A stretch of DNA of 64,000 nt from Myotis daubentonii (GCF_963259705.1 NC_081842.1:179431849-179495848), one strand, 5' to 3'; shown: positions 10,562 through 21,265, numbered from the stretch's first letter. Made by a program: numbers and translations. The notes: generated from the letters alone by a model not told the origin.

Positions 10562-11998
10562 TCATTCATTTATTCGCTCAACATTTATTGAGTGACTATT
10601 TTATGCAGGTGTGCTGAGAATTCAGCAATGAGCAACTACCCACCACCCCAAAAAATATTTTTTCCCCTCCTGGACCTGTCATTATACTTGTTAAAATAGA
10701 AAGTGAACAAGTCAGGTATGCAAAACATGTTTAAAAGAATAAATATAAAAGAATGAAGGGAGAAGGGACATATTAGGGAGTGTGTGTTAATTTTTGGTGA
10801 AGTGCCCAGAGAAGGGTTTACTAAAAAAGGAGCTAAGGGAGGTAAGAACCACGCCATGTGGTTCTTGGGGAAAGAATATTCCAGGAGAGTGGAAGAGCAA
10901 GGACAGAGGCCCTTGGATGAGTGCCCTTGAGCTGCCATAATAAAGGGCCACAAATTGGATGGCTTAAACAATTGAAATGTGTTGACTTTTGGTTCTGGAG
11001 GAGAGAAGTCTGAGATGGGCTGTTTGCAGGGTTGATTCCTTCTGAGAACCATGTGGGAGGATCTGCTCTGGCCTCTCTCCTATCTCCCACTAGTTTGCTG
11101 GTAATGTTTGGCAGTCCATGGCTTGTAGACAAATCACCTCAATATTTACCTTCATTTTCGCATGGCATTCTCCTGGTGTGCATTGCTCTCTTTTTATAAG
11201 GACACCAGTCTTGTTGGATTAGAACCCACCCTAATGACCTTACTTTAATGTGATTATCTTTGGAAAGACCCTATCTCCAAATAAGGTCACATTATGAGGT
11301 CCTGGGGGTTAGGACTCAACCGTCTTTTTGCGGGGAGGGCAACACAATTCAACTCATGCCAGGCCCCAAAGCATGAGGACTATGTGACTGAGGTAGAGTG
11401 AATAGTGAGCAAAGGAAAGAATAACTAGTTGGAGATGATTCAAGAGAGATAATGGGGTCCAGCTCAGGTAGGGCTGTCAGGGTATAGGAAGAATGTGAAA
11501 TGGAAACCAATTGGAATATTAAGGCAAATAAACCACATATTTTCTCTTATACTTTTCTAGGCTCTCAGTAGCTAATAGGAACAGACGAAAAGGGACAAAG
11601 GAAAATGAAGGAACAGAGTTGGAAAGTAACTCAGTGATTTGAGGGAGAGATAATGGCAGTAGGATCAGATTAATAACAGCAGAACTAGTGAGAACTAGTC
11701 ATATTTGGGATATATTAATGTTAGCTGATGAATCAGATGAAGGACAAGGCATGGAGGTTGACCACAAAGTTTTGAGCCTGAGCAATGGATAGACAGAGTT
11801 GTCATAAACTTCAGGTCCAGGGGAATATATCAGGAGGTCATCTGTAGACATGTAAAGTTTGAGATGCCTCTTGCATATCCCAATGTAGATGTCAAGTTAA
11901 CAGTTGGATCTGCAAATCCAGAAACAATTTAGACTGGAGCGAGAGATTTGGAAGTCATCAGTACATGAATGATATTTAAAGATAAGCAACACAGAGTG
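10562..11998 (+). repeat. Ancient mammalian interspersed repeat, split by an MLT1 LTR
   Basis: The left part opens with TCGCTCAACATTTATTGAG and runs through AAAGAATATTCCAGGAGAG to about 10922. The right part continues from 11361 to a block with GTAAAGTTTGAGATGCCTCT and GGAAGTCATCAGTACATGAA. This sequence order is one I recognise from many mammalian loci, but I cannot put a certain family name to it. An MLT1 LTR lies inside. The 138- and 99-codon minus frames across the junction are chance frames. Confidence 0.55.
10923..11360 (-). mobile_element. MLT1-type MaLR LTR
   Basis: The plus strand reads as the reverse complement of an MLT1 LTR: GAGCTGCCATAATAAAGGGC, then TATAAGGACACCAGTCTTGT, then TCTCCAAATAAGGTCACATT and GGGTTAGGACTCAACC. 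The order fits a full-length LTR. No internal genes are attached. Confidence 0.75.
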
Positions 11999-12150
11999 CC
12001 TTTAGCAGTAAGTTATCTTCTCTGAGTTTTTTAATGCAAAATAAGAATCATAACTCTTCCCTCCCACCATTCCTGTGAGGGTCAACTGAGATCGAAATAT
12101 GAGAGATTAATATAAAGGATTTTCAATAAATGCCCATGATAGGAGTTGAA
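11999..12150 (+). repeat. MIR SINE fragment
   Basis: TTATCTTCTCTGAGTTTTTT and then ATAAGAATCATAACTCTTCC followed by CCTGTGAGGGTCAA match the MIR centre and right half. It is heavily diverged. Confidence 0.5.
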
Positions 12151-13391
12151 TTTCTAAACAGCAAAAGCTTGGGGACTCTACTCTGAATTGGTGTCTCTTG
12201 CTGCTCCCTCCTAATGGCTGGGTTCCGTTCCCAAGCACCTGAAGTATTTACATATTTCCTAAGGAAAGCACATGCCTCCTACAGATGGATTTAACACCCT
12301 CACAATCCTTGTCCATCTGGGGTTCAGAAGTGATTCAGAGTGAGTCCTTGGTGGTGTGTGGAGGGTTAACCCACACCAATGGGGATGTGCAGACCAGGAG
12401 CTATTCTAAATCTCAATACCACATGCTGCCTTAGGGATCATCATGCGCTAAAGCCCAAGATAAAAAGGCCTGACAAAGATTATTGACGGTTTACCTTTTA
12501 ATGAGCAGCAGGGATTGATTCTGTTCCCCTCTGGGATGGCTTTCTCTGTCCTTCTTTCACCCGAGAGGCCATAGAGAACAACAGCAACAACAAAAATACA
12601 AATCTCCAATTAGAATAATTGCAAGGATCCAGTTTCTAGTAAATAAAGTTTACATGGGTGAGAAATGGCTCACAGTTTTAAAAATATATATTTAAAATTA
12701 TTATGATTTCCATGATCATTATCAAGCACTCCTAGTATAATGGACATTTTCATAGAATGATGGTTGCCTCTAATTGGATATTCCTTGCAGTTTCCCTCTG
12801 GGTAGGTCATTGTGTTAACTCTTAATCAGCCAAGGCAATCAAATGAGCACAATTCTAACCTATGCACAAAGGCTGCTGAATTGTTAATATAGTGATCATG
12901 GCAGAGCCAGACATCAGGGTGCTGTTTCGGAAGAGGAAGCTGGCAACCAGTTGTGTGAGCCCTTACATATCTGTTTTGAGAAAGGAAAATCAGACATCTG
13001 CAAATGACAATGGGAATAGTTCTGAGGATACTGACCTGCAGGCACATCTTAGTGTGCTTCTCTCTGGATCTGATTCCTTCCTTTGTGTAGGGCCAGTGCT
13101 GCAGCAGAGCCTCTGAGTACTTGGCTGAGGTTAGAATGAGGCCTTCAGGTCACTTTTGGGGTGGGTATGATGGTTACTGGAAATCGTCTACAGTAGGAAG
13201 AACCAAAGAGGAAAAGAAGGAATTTTAAAATAATATTTTCAACCATTTGAATATGTTATGACTCTAAGAAAACCAACAATTAAGTTCTATACTGGCTTTA
13301 CTACCCACCCAACCTTGAATCTCACACCATCCTTGATCTTCATTCCTGTATCCGCATTCCTGATTCATTGTAGAAGTGGGATTTGGATAAT
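12151..13391. other. Unassigned sequence
   Basis: No named repeat. A 74-codon plus frame (12892-13116) and a 73-codon minus frame (12826-13047) overlap. Neither shows a known domain, and their mutual overlap argues against coding. Bases about 12790-12990 read as non-repetitive and could be conserved noncoding DNA, but I cannot test this. Confidence 0.35.
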
Positions 13392-13401
13392 TGTAATACA
13401 T

Positions 13402-13626
13402 GTTTCTTTTTTTAAAAAATATATTTTTTGTTGATTTCAGAGAGAAAGGGAGAGGGAGACAGATAGAAACATCAATGATGAGAGAGAATCATTGATCGGC
13501 TGCCTCTTGCGTGCACCCTACTGGGGATCAAGCCTGCAACCCAGGCATGTGCCCTGACTGGTAATCAAACTGTGACCTTCTTGGTCATAGGTCAAATGCT
13601 GAGCCACTGAGCAACACTGTCTGGGC
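13402..13626 (-). mobile_element. Ves-type tRNA-derived SINE
   Basis: On the minus strand the element runs from a tRNA-like head (plus-strand right end ACTGTCTGGGC) to an A-rich tail (plus-strand T run at about 13407). An exact 10 bp duplication, TGTAATACAT, flanks it at 13392-13401 and 13627-13636. The tRNA-related promoter B-box region is recognisable on the minus strand but diverged. The target duplication shows retroposition by L1 machinery. Confidence 0.88.
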
Positions 13627-13659
13627 TGTAATACATTTTTTATTAATAATTATTTCCTA

Positions 13660-13880
13660 CTAGAGGCCCACTGCATAAAATTCATACATGGGTAGGGTCC
13701 CTAGCAGCTAGCTGCTGCAGGCTGGGGCCTCCCTTCCCCAGCTTCTGGCTGCCAGCTGGGGCCTTCCTTTGTTCTGTGCCACCCACTGGTGGTCAGCGCA
13801 CATCATAGCGAGCAATCAAACTCCCGGTCAGTTGAACTCCCAAGGGGACACTTTGCATATTAGGCTTTTATATATATAGG
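13660..13880 (-). mobile_element. Non-autonomous Helitron (short)
   Basis: Read on the minus strand, the element starts CCTATATATATAAAAGCC and ends in GGGCCTCTAG, preceded by an imperfect palindrome (plus strand TGCATAAAATTCATACATG). The 3' CTAG abuts a T on the minus strand. The first base is C rather than T, a single change from the usual TC. Length is about 221 bp. Confidence 0.85.
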
Positions 13881-16800
13881 TAAATAACTTCAAATGGACT
13901 ACAATAGTGTTTTCAGACTTTTTATTTGGACTTACATAAGAAATAAATTTTACATTTTTGACTAAATACATATACACATGACCAAGTCAAAGTTTCAAGG
14001 TTGTTCTGAACAATAATTATCTTATTTTTCATGCAGTGCACTCTGACAGAATCTGCCTTATACCTTTTTTTAAAAGTTTCCCATTACAGCTTGCTTTCAT
14101 AGCCTACTAATAAATTGTAATGCCTAATTTGACAAACACTGAATTAGAGGAAAAAGCAAGGAGGTTTCTTATCTGTAGTTCTCAAAAATCAATGAAGATG
14201 TGGATAGAGCAGCCTGTCCCAAGAGAAAATAGAGCCAACTAAGGGAGAGACTCATAAAGCCTTTACTTCTGTAACCTTTTCCAGGATCTAGTTCTACTCT
14301 GGGGACCAAGTTCAATGCACTAAAACTGACAATGAAGAGGTCACAGTATTGCACTGTGGGCTCTTAATTTTACTCAGACTCTATCTCTGTGATCTTGATC
14401 TTCGTTAGTCATGTGACAACACTTTAAATCCTAAATCTCATAGCAGAGAGTGCTGGATGTCTCCTTGTTTGCCCCTCCAGATCTGCAGTCTCCCCTTCCC
14501 CCATGCTCTGCACCAGGGAGACTGCATCAACTGGCATTGCTGGTCCCCTGACTTCTGTTTGCATTCCTGCACTGCCAGGCACACACAGGGGGAAGAGGGA
14601 AGGAGATCAAGGTCAGAACCTTTCATTCCCTAGCTCCCTTCTTCCAGACTACTGGCTGACAGTTTCTAGGTCCTCTGCCTAATGCCACAGCCCACACAGA
14701 GTGGCTTCCCTCTATAGTTACAGCCACTGCTGCAGTTCATGCTAGGCTATGGCAAGTGCCACTTTGTTCTTGAGGTTTATGGGTACAGTCTTCTGCAATT
14801 TACAAGGTATAGGGTAGCACCCTTGTAAATTGTACCTGTTCTAAACTCTCCTCAATCACCCTCCTGTGCCATCAATTTTAGTGTTGGATCTTGTGGACAG
14901 CTTAGGCATCCCTTCAAGGAAGGATATGGAGTGAGGTCAGCAGGCAGCCTACAGCTGTCAGCATCTTTAGGGCCTGCCTCACCTGCAGAGACCACCTTGT
15001 CCAGGTCATGCTCTAATCAGCAGCTCCCCTTTGGTGAGTGAGAGAAGCAGGAAAGCAGGAGGCATAGAAAGGTCAGCCCATTTAGGTCTGATCCAGGACA
15101 ACCTTGACAGATAATATTCACGTTACAGCTCTCTGCCAGGGTGGACAGTCTCTGTTGGGCCCGCCTCACAGTTCAACTTCCCCCTCTATCCAATCCTGTT
15201 CTTCCTGCTTCTTTTTTAGCTGTTGGTCTCTATTTAAAATTTTGTGTCCTATGTCTCTGTATCTTTCTCCAAAAAACTCCTCTGAGACAGGAAACTGACG
15301 CTCAGGGTTATATAGAAGAGCCTGTTGTAGCAGTAGAGATATCTCCCTCTTGGTCTTTCTACCTAAGGGACAGTATAGGTTAGGTAACTGCCCCCCCACC
15401 TGCCTAATCTCCCATTGTGAGTCTCAAGGTAGATAACACTGTGCTCTGAGTTGGAGACTCCTTAGCAATGTTGTGGCTCCCAGTGAGCATTCATATGTTA
15501 GGATTTGAACCCTTTTTGTACTACAGCTTGATTTCTGTTAGAAAATGATTTCCCCAGCTTGTTCAAGAGGGAATTCAAGGAAATGACTCACAGTGTTATT
15601 TGAACCAGATAGTTCAACGTGTGGCAAGTGAGAAATGCTCTTGGAATATTCCGCAGACCCCATTGTGGGAGGGAGAGGACCTCACCTGGGCACGTCAGAC
15701 ACACAGGCTCAGCTCTGAGGGATGCAGTTGCTTTGTCCTGCTTCACAGATGGACTTAGTACAGTGAAAGAGGAGGATGAAGCTGTGAATGACTTTATCCA
15801 GTTTACTTCTCTAAAAGTCCATTCCAAATATAAGTATTTTCCATTTTTTTCAAGACATTAGACTGTATTTCATGGTATTCCTTTGTGAAAGGGAAAGGAT
15901 GAGAAAAAAGGGAGACTCTTATACTCTAGGCCCTCTTTTGACCCCCCTCCCAATTCAACTAAACATCTCTACCTTTACCAGTATTTTTTATGACTAACCC
16001 AGTCCATCATCTTAAAGATGGGAAATCAAAGGTCCAGATAAGACAAGTAACAATTCATATCAGAGTCAGAAATAAATGCAGGTCTTTTTGTTCTCTCCAT
16101 TACCTACAGTTCAGTGTGATATTTTCTTATAGATTTACCCATCAAAAATGTCAGCGTATTCAGACACAAATGAGTAGAAGGTACAGAGGAATGCCACATT
16201 TCCTGTTGAGGGATTGGGAGTGAGGGGTTGTGTTTTGTTATGTGTGGGATCTCCTGATCCTATTGAAAACCATATGCTAGAATCACAACTGTATCTGTAG
16301 GGATGTGATTTATTTTCCTTTGGATTTCTAGCATCAATTTTGGACCTGACATGAAATAGGGTCTTAGTAAATGGTTGTCTATGAAAGAATAAATGAATCT
16401 GTGAAAATCCCTAAAACCAGAGCTAGAGCATCGTCCTTCTTTAAGGGCAGTTCCGGTCTCAGCTGAGGCCTGATATTTCAGGTGGGCAGAAGGAACAGAG
16501 CCAAATTATGCTGCTATCAGGTCCCTGGAACTGATGTAAAGGAGTTGGGGTGGGGATGAAAATTAGACATAAGTTGCCATTAAGGCAAGTAATCATGCGA
16601 TGTGATATATTTCTTCCTGAGACTGTAGCTTAAACCCCAATTACCTTCTTGTGACAAATGAACTCGCTGAGTAATTCGTTTTGACTGTTGGAGCTCAAAC
16701 CTTCTGTGTTACCATCGCATGGGGAAGGTGTATGACAAATTTCCAGATTTAATTTTAGTGCTTGGGAACCCAAGTGGCACAATTACCAGATCAAGAGCGA

Positions 16801-17029
16801 TGACAGAACATTAACACGAGGAGTTCATGCGAAGCTCAAACTTGGAGCCTTGAAAGCAATGTGTTTGACTGGTCCCAGGCACCTAGACTTTAGGATTTTT
16901 TCTTCTCTGACTTTATCCTGGTCCCTGCCATTCAAAAGCCCTCAGAGTCATGCTGATTTTATCTCCAACATACCTCTTGAATGTCTCCCTTTCTTCCATT
17001 CCCCACCATCTTTCACGTGATTGTCAAAG
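13881..17029. other. Long unassigned segment with an L2-like end
   Basis: No gene was identified. Frames of 60-80 codons at about 14.2, 14.5, 15.2, 15.7 and 16.1 kb occur on both strands, overlap and lack domains. Bases about 16335-16405 (GGGTCTTAGTAAATGGTTG) resemble an L2 3' end. Bases about 16600-16870 are non-repetitive, with several AATTA/TAATT cores, and could be a conserved regulatory element; this is only a suspicion. Confidence 0.4.
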
Positions 17030-17220
17030 GCAGTAAACCTAATGATTAAGCATCAGGAAGGGTTCAGATCATGCCTGTGCCTTGTCCTTCCTACGTAACC
17101 CTGGCCAAGTTACTTAGTTGCTAGTATAAGTTTGTCCTGAGTATTAAACAGGATTATACAAATGGAAAGCATGGCAGATAGTAAGTGTACAGTGGATGAT
17201 AGTTTTTATATTAGCATCGG
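17030..17220 (+). repeat. MIR SINE, diverged
   Basis: CCTGGCCAAGTTACTTAGTT and the following decayed right half (GAGTATTAAACAGGATTATA) match the MIR order. Confidence 0.55.
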
Positions 17221-17571
17221 CATCCCGATCTGGCTCCTATCTACTGTTCAATCCTTCTCCTATCTGGGGAACAGCAAACATTTTCTGCGAAAGGCCAGAT
17301 AGTACAGAGGTCCTCAAATAATGTTGTTTCTTTCAATATTGTTTCCTTATAATAGTGATGAAAGGTTGTAGGAACTTAACTATTATGGTAAAATTGGTTT
17401 CATTATACACTAGAGGCCTGGTGCACAAAAATTTGTGCACTTGGGGGAAAGGGGGCTCCCTCAGCCTGGCCTGTGCCCTGTCGCAGTCTGGGAACCCTCG
17501 GGAGATAACGCCCTGCTGGCTTAGGCCTGCTCTCCGGTGGCGGAGGGAAGGCCCAATTCCTAGGTGCAGCC

Positions 17572-18100
17572 CCTGGTCAAGCTCAGAGCAGGGCTGATTG
17601 GGGTGTTGGGGCGCCGCCCGCTGTCATGCACAGAGCAGGGCGGATCCGGAGGTTGTGATGCCACCCCCAGTCACACTCAGGATAGGGCCGATTGGGGGGT
17701 TGGGGCACCGCCCTGTGTCACACTCAAGACAGGGTCGATGGGGAGATTGCGGCACCACCCCTTGTCACGCAAAGAGCAGGGCCAATCCAGGGGTTGGGGC
17801 GCTGCCCCCTGTCACACACAAAGCAGGGCCCATCAGGGGGGTTGGGGCTCCTTACCCTGTCACGCATGGAGCAGGGTTGATCAGGGGGTTGGAGAGCTCC
17901 CCCCTGTCATGCACAGAGCAGGGTCCATCAGGGGGTTGGGGAGCTCCCTCCTGTCACGCACAGAGCAGGGCCCATCAGGGGGTTGAGGAGCTCCCCCCTG
18001 TCACTCAGAGAGTAGGGCCGATAGGGGAGTTGGGGTGCCGCCCCCTGTCACACACAGAGCTGCAGGGCGATCAGGGGGTTTGGGTGCTGCCTCCTGTCAC
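17572..18100 (-). repeat. 47 bp minisatellite inside Helitron copy 1 (about 11 units)
   Basis: The unit on the plus strand starts at TCAC and contains AGAGCAGGG, GGGGGTTGGGG and CCCCCTG. I counted about 11 units, most 47 bp. Units diverge by several bases from each other. Runs of G on the plus strand give each unit G-quadruplex-type character. All three frames lack stops in most units, which explains the long overlapping frames. Confidence 0.9.
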
Positions 18101-18227
18101 GCTGATCCCGGTGCCGGGAGGCCTCTCGGCTCCTCTGATCCCGGTGCTGGGAGGCATATTACCCTTTTACTATATAGGGTAGAGGCCTGGTGCATGGGTG
18201 GGGCTGGCTGGTTTGCCCTGAAGGGTG

Positions 18228-18540
18228 TCCTGGATCAGGGTTGGGGTCCCCACTGGGGTGCCTGGCCAGCCTGGGTGAGGGGATGATGGCTGTTTGAAGC
18301 TGGTCACACACCATTCAGGGTGGGGGTCCCCACTGGAGTGCTGGCCAGCCTGGGTGAGGGGATGATGGCTGTTTACAGCTGGTCACACACCCTTCAGGGT
18401 GGGGGTCCCCACTGGGGTGCCTGGCCAGTCTGGGTGAGGGGCTGAGGGCTGTTTGTAGCTGGTCACACACCCTTCAGGGTGGGGGTCCCCACTGGGGTGC
18501 CTGGCCAGTCTGGGTGAGGGGCTGAGGGCTGTTTTCAGGC
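18228..18540 (-). repeat. 80 bp minisatellite inside Helitron copy 1 (about 4 units)
   Basis: Each unit contains GGGGGTCCCCACTGGGGTGC, CTGGCCAG.CTGGGTGAGGG and GCTGGTCACACACC. The last two full units are nearly identical, pointing to recent duplication within this copy. Confidence 0.9.
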
Positions 18541-18873
18541 TTGTGGGTGACGGAAGCTCCCAACCGCTCATTTTTTTCTTTTCTTTTTTTTTTAATTCTG
18601 GGCCAGCTTTAGCTCTGAGGCTCCAGCTCTTAGGCCTCCGCTGCTGAAAGTAGGTATCTGGTTTGTTTCGGTTCGAAACAATGTATAACTCCAGCTCTGA
18701 CTCCAGCTCTGAGATCCCAGCTCACTGAAAGCTGGTTTCTGGGTTTTTTTTTAGCTCCTATATTTTGTTAAAATGTTTCTAACTGTAGGCTCAGAGGCCT
18801 GCAAGGCAGGCGGGGAATGTTGGTTTCCTTCGTCACTGAAGCAAGCAAGCCTCATGTTAGTTTCAAGCTGCCT

Positions 18874-18923
18874 GCCGCCATCTTGGCTGACAGTTAATTT
18901 GCATATTGCCCTGATTAGCCAAT
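18874..18923 (-). promoter_or_regulatory. Promoter-like site cluster in Helitron copy 1
   Basis: On the plus strand, GCCGCCATCTTGG (18874-18886; minus CCAAGATGGCGGC, a YY1-type site), ATTTGCAT (18897-18904; octamer) and CCAAT (18919-18923) fall within 50 bp. The cluster lies about 55-105 bp from the element's 5' end and is present in the other two long copies. Function is inferred from motifs only. Confidence 0.5.
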
Positions 18924-19242
18924 GGGAAGGGTAGCGGTCGTACACCAATTACCATGTTTCTCTTTTATTAGATAGGATTGTTTTGATGATTTTAAGTGAG
19001 GACTTAATGTAAATATTTTTGGCTTTACGGGTCATACAGTCTCTGATGTAACCACTCAAATTCTGCCACAATAGAAAAAGTGGCTATAAATAATAAGTAA
19101 ACAGATGAACGCAGCCATGTTCAGAGTAAAGGTTTATATCTACCAGTAAACCCTAAAATTTGAATTTCATATAATTTTCCCGTTGTCATGAAATACTGTT
19201 CTTTTGATTTTTCTTTCCAACCATCTAAAAAATGTAAAAACC

Positions 19243-19710
19243 AGGTAGGCAAAATGGGTGAAATTGGTCAAAAAGTAACCAAATCACTTGTATGCATGCA
19301 TATGAGCATAACCAATGGACATAGTCAGTAGGGGAGTGAGGGCATATGCTGGGGCTTGGGGGCAGCCGGGGAGAAGTCATTGGGGGGGGTGCGGAAAGGA
19401 GACTTATGTAATACTTTAAACAATAAAGAATTTTTTTTAAAGTACAAACTCCAAGTTATAAAGTAAGTTCTGGGGATGTAATGTACAGCAAGATGACGAT
19501 AGTTAACAAACTATATTGCACATTTGAAAGTTGCAAAGAGGGTAAATCTTCAAAGTTCTCATTGTAAGAAAACAAATTCGGTAACTATATGTGCTGACAG
19601 ATGATAACTAGACTTTTCAGGGTGGTTATTTGGTAATAGATATAAATATCAAATCATGTTATACCTCAATTAAAAACAATAAAATTGATTAATTCATTAT
19701 TTAATTAATT
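19243..19710 (+). mobile_element. L1MB-type L1 3' end, inserted in the hAT relic
   Basis: The sequence pattern GGTAGGCAAAATGGGTGAAA, then AGTTATAAAGTAAGTTCTGG, then TGTAATGTACAGCAAGATG and TTATACCTCAATTAAAAACA matches an L1MB/L1MA-type 3' end. It is flanked by AATGTAAAAA at 19231-19240 and again near 19713-19722, followed by a poly(A) run. A younger L1 is inserted at 19278-19438. Confidence 0.7.
19278..19438 (+). mobile_element. Young bat L1, 5'-truncated 3' end
   Basis: This is a short L1 tail with ATAACCAATGGACATAG, a G-rich 3' UTR, then TATGTAATACTTTAAACAAT and AATAAAGAATT. A short duplication, AAAGTA, flanks it (19272-19277 and 19439-19444). It shares the 3' UTR pattern with the copies at 41853 and 63688. 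Confidence 0.75.
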
Positions 19711-20029
19711 AAAATGTAAAAAAAAAAAAACATTCTTAGCTTGCAGACTAAACAGATGGTGAGCCAGATTTGGTCTATGGGCCGTAGCTTGCCGACCCTA
19801 ATTCTGATCTATAAACTTGATGACCAGTTTAATCTCCTGGAAAAAACCCAGGGATATGCCCTCAACATTAAAGTGTTTTCAGGGCCAGACTGAAATGCTG
19901 CTATGACAGCAGCCCAGCTTCTCTAGAGCAAAGGAGCCCATTCACAGTTGGGATTTGAGGATATGAGGAAATCCCTCCCCACCTACTCTAATAACTGCTC
20001 CACCTGACCTACTCCACTGTACCAAGGAC

Positions 20030-20225
20030 TTCCCATTCCTTAAACCTCCTCACATCCTCACAAAAACCTTGTGATGAAACTATGTCCTCATTTTTTCCAT
20101 CAAGGAAATTCATTCAGAGAGGTTATGTAGCTGGCCCAAGGTCACAGAGTTAGTACATTGTCGATCCAGGACTTGAACTTGAGCACCAAGAATGGGGATT
20201 TCATCCTCTTACCCATTACATTACA
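20030..20225 (-). repeat. MIR SINE
   Basis: Read in reverse, AGAGAGGTTATGTAGCTGGC, CCAAGGTCACAGAGTTAGTA and CCAGGACTTGAACTTGAG follow MIR order. Confidence 0.7.
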
Positions 20226-21029
20226 TTGAATATTTTTAATATGACAGCTGGTGACCTTCTGAGAAGAGCTTCTTCAGCTGACAAAAATAAATGTTTCATT
20301 ATGTGCATGGAGGCATATGTAATACCTTCCCTGAAGTCACATTTCCCCTTTCTGTCACACCCAGTGACAACAGGAGGAACTTAAGATACCTTATTTACAG
20401 TTCCAAAACCATACTGTTCCCTAATCCACACAGACAGTTCTTGAAAGTGAGCCCAGATGGGTGAAATGCTGCTTTGGATGTATGCTAACCCCAGTGAAGA
20501 TTTCCCATCTCTCTGCATTATGTCATCAGAGGACTCGTTTTCGGCAGGAAAGGAAAAGCTGCTAAAATGAATAAGTTGCCTTGTTTTTCCAGCAGAGAGA
20601 GGTGAGACTGCATGAATGTAATGTGCCTTGACATGAAATGGCCAACTTCCTTTAACAAGACTAATTTGAGCTGAATCGGCATGTTGGTGGGGGGAGTGTG
20701 AGGTGCTTGCATTCTCTCTGGACGTTAAGACTTCTGAGAAGACTTGTTTGGCAGAACACGCATAGAAGACAAAATGCCTGAGGCCGTCTGTCTTTGACTC
20801 CCTGACCCTGAAAAGCAGGCAGTCAGGTGCCGTGGAAAGCTGCCCACTGACCAGAAATCACATTCCCTCATTCTCCACTTGGATTTGCCCTTAACTTGCT
20901 GTGTGATTTTGAGCAAGTTACCACAGCTCTCTATTTTGTTTTCCTTGGCAATGAGATGGGTGCCACCATCATTATATCTTTGGCCTTCCACTTTGCAGAG
21001 CAGGAGACCCTACTGCACAGGGGGTAAGA
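20226..21029. other. Unassigned sequence with a MIR fragment
   Basis: Bases about 20885-20960 carry AACTTGCTGTGTGATTTTGA, a MIR centre. The remainder holds no gene or named repeat. Minus-strand frames at 20518-20712 and 20725-20991 have no recognisable domain. Confidence 0.4.
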
Positions 21030-21265
21030 GCTAGAACTGTGAAGGCAGGTATTGGGGTTTGAATATTGGATCTATCACTCATTGCTAGGTGACCTGGAAC
21101 CAACTATTTAGCTTCCTTGTGCCTTGGTTTCCTCATCTGCAAGATGGAAGAAGAAGAGTATTTACTTCACATAGTGTTGCAAAGATTTAATGACCTAATC
21201 TGCATGAAACCCTTACCATACTTCTTGGCATGTGCTAAGCACACAATAAATGACAATTGCAATCA
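21030..21265 (+). repeat. MIR SINE, near full length
   Basis: GTGCCTTGGTTTCCTCATCT, GCAAGATGGAAG and GCACACAATAAATGACAATT appear in MIR order and spacing. Confidence 0.78.

Larger units (their letters stand above)
17410..18977 (-). mobile_element. Composite long Helitron, copy 1 (two Helitrons head to tail)
   Basis: The minus strand starts TCCTATCTAATAAAAGAG (18977 downwards) and ends in CTAG at 17410-17413, between A and T bases with no target duplication. The outer 3' end has the hairpin GTGCAC (17421-17426) with GTGCAC (17435-17440). At about 18172-18190 an internal junction joins a hairpin-less Helitron 3' end (AGAGGCCTGGTGCA) to a complete Helitron 5' end (ACCCTTTTACTATATAGG on the plus strand). 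Inside are a 47 bp tandem array, an 80 bp tandem array, and a promoter-like cluster near the 5' end. There is no Rep/helicase. Frames of 140 and 194 codons here run through the tandem array and are not credible genes. Confidence 0.88.
17272..19800 (+). repeat. hAT-Charlie-type DNA transposon relic, broken by nested insertions
   Basis: Three separated pieces belong to one old hAT element. The left end is AACAGCAAACATTTTCTGCG at about 17275-17309. The middle is about 19005-19242, with TTTTTGGCTTTACGGGTCAT and GAATTTCATATAATTTTCCC. The right end is about 19730-19800, finishing GCCGTAGCTTGCCGACCCTA. Between the pieces lie a short unidentified insert (about 17310-17409 and 18978-19004), a 1.57 kb Helitron, and an L1. 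The exact Charlie/MER family name is uncertain. Confidence 0.65.

Noticed and set aside
10636..11052. Open frame of 138 codons on the minus strand
   Set aside because: It crosses the boundary between an ancient repeat and an MLT1 LTR; no domain, and an overlapping frame exists in another phase.
12892..13116. Open frame of 74 codons starting MIMAEPDIRV in non-repeat DNA
   Set aside because: Looks protein-like at first glance, but there is an equally long opposing frame, no family match that I can recognise and no splice context.
17572..18100. CRISPR-like array of 47 bp repeats
   Set aside because: The units are direct tandem repeats without unique spacers, inside a Helitron in mammalian DNA.
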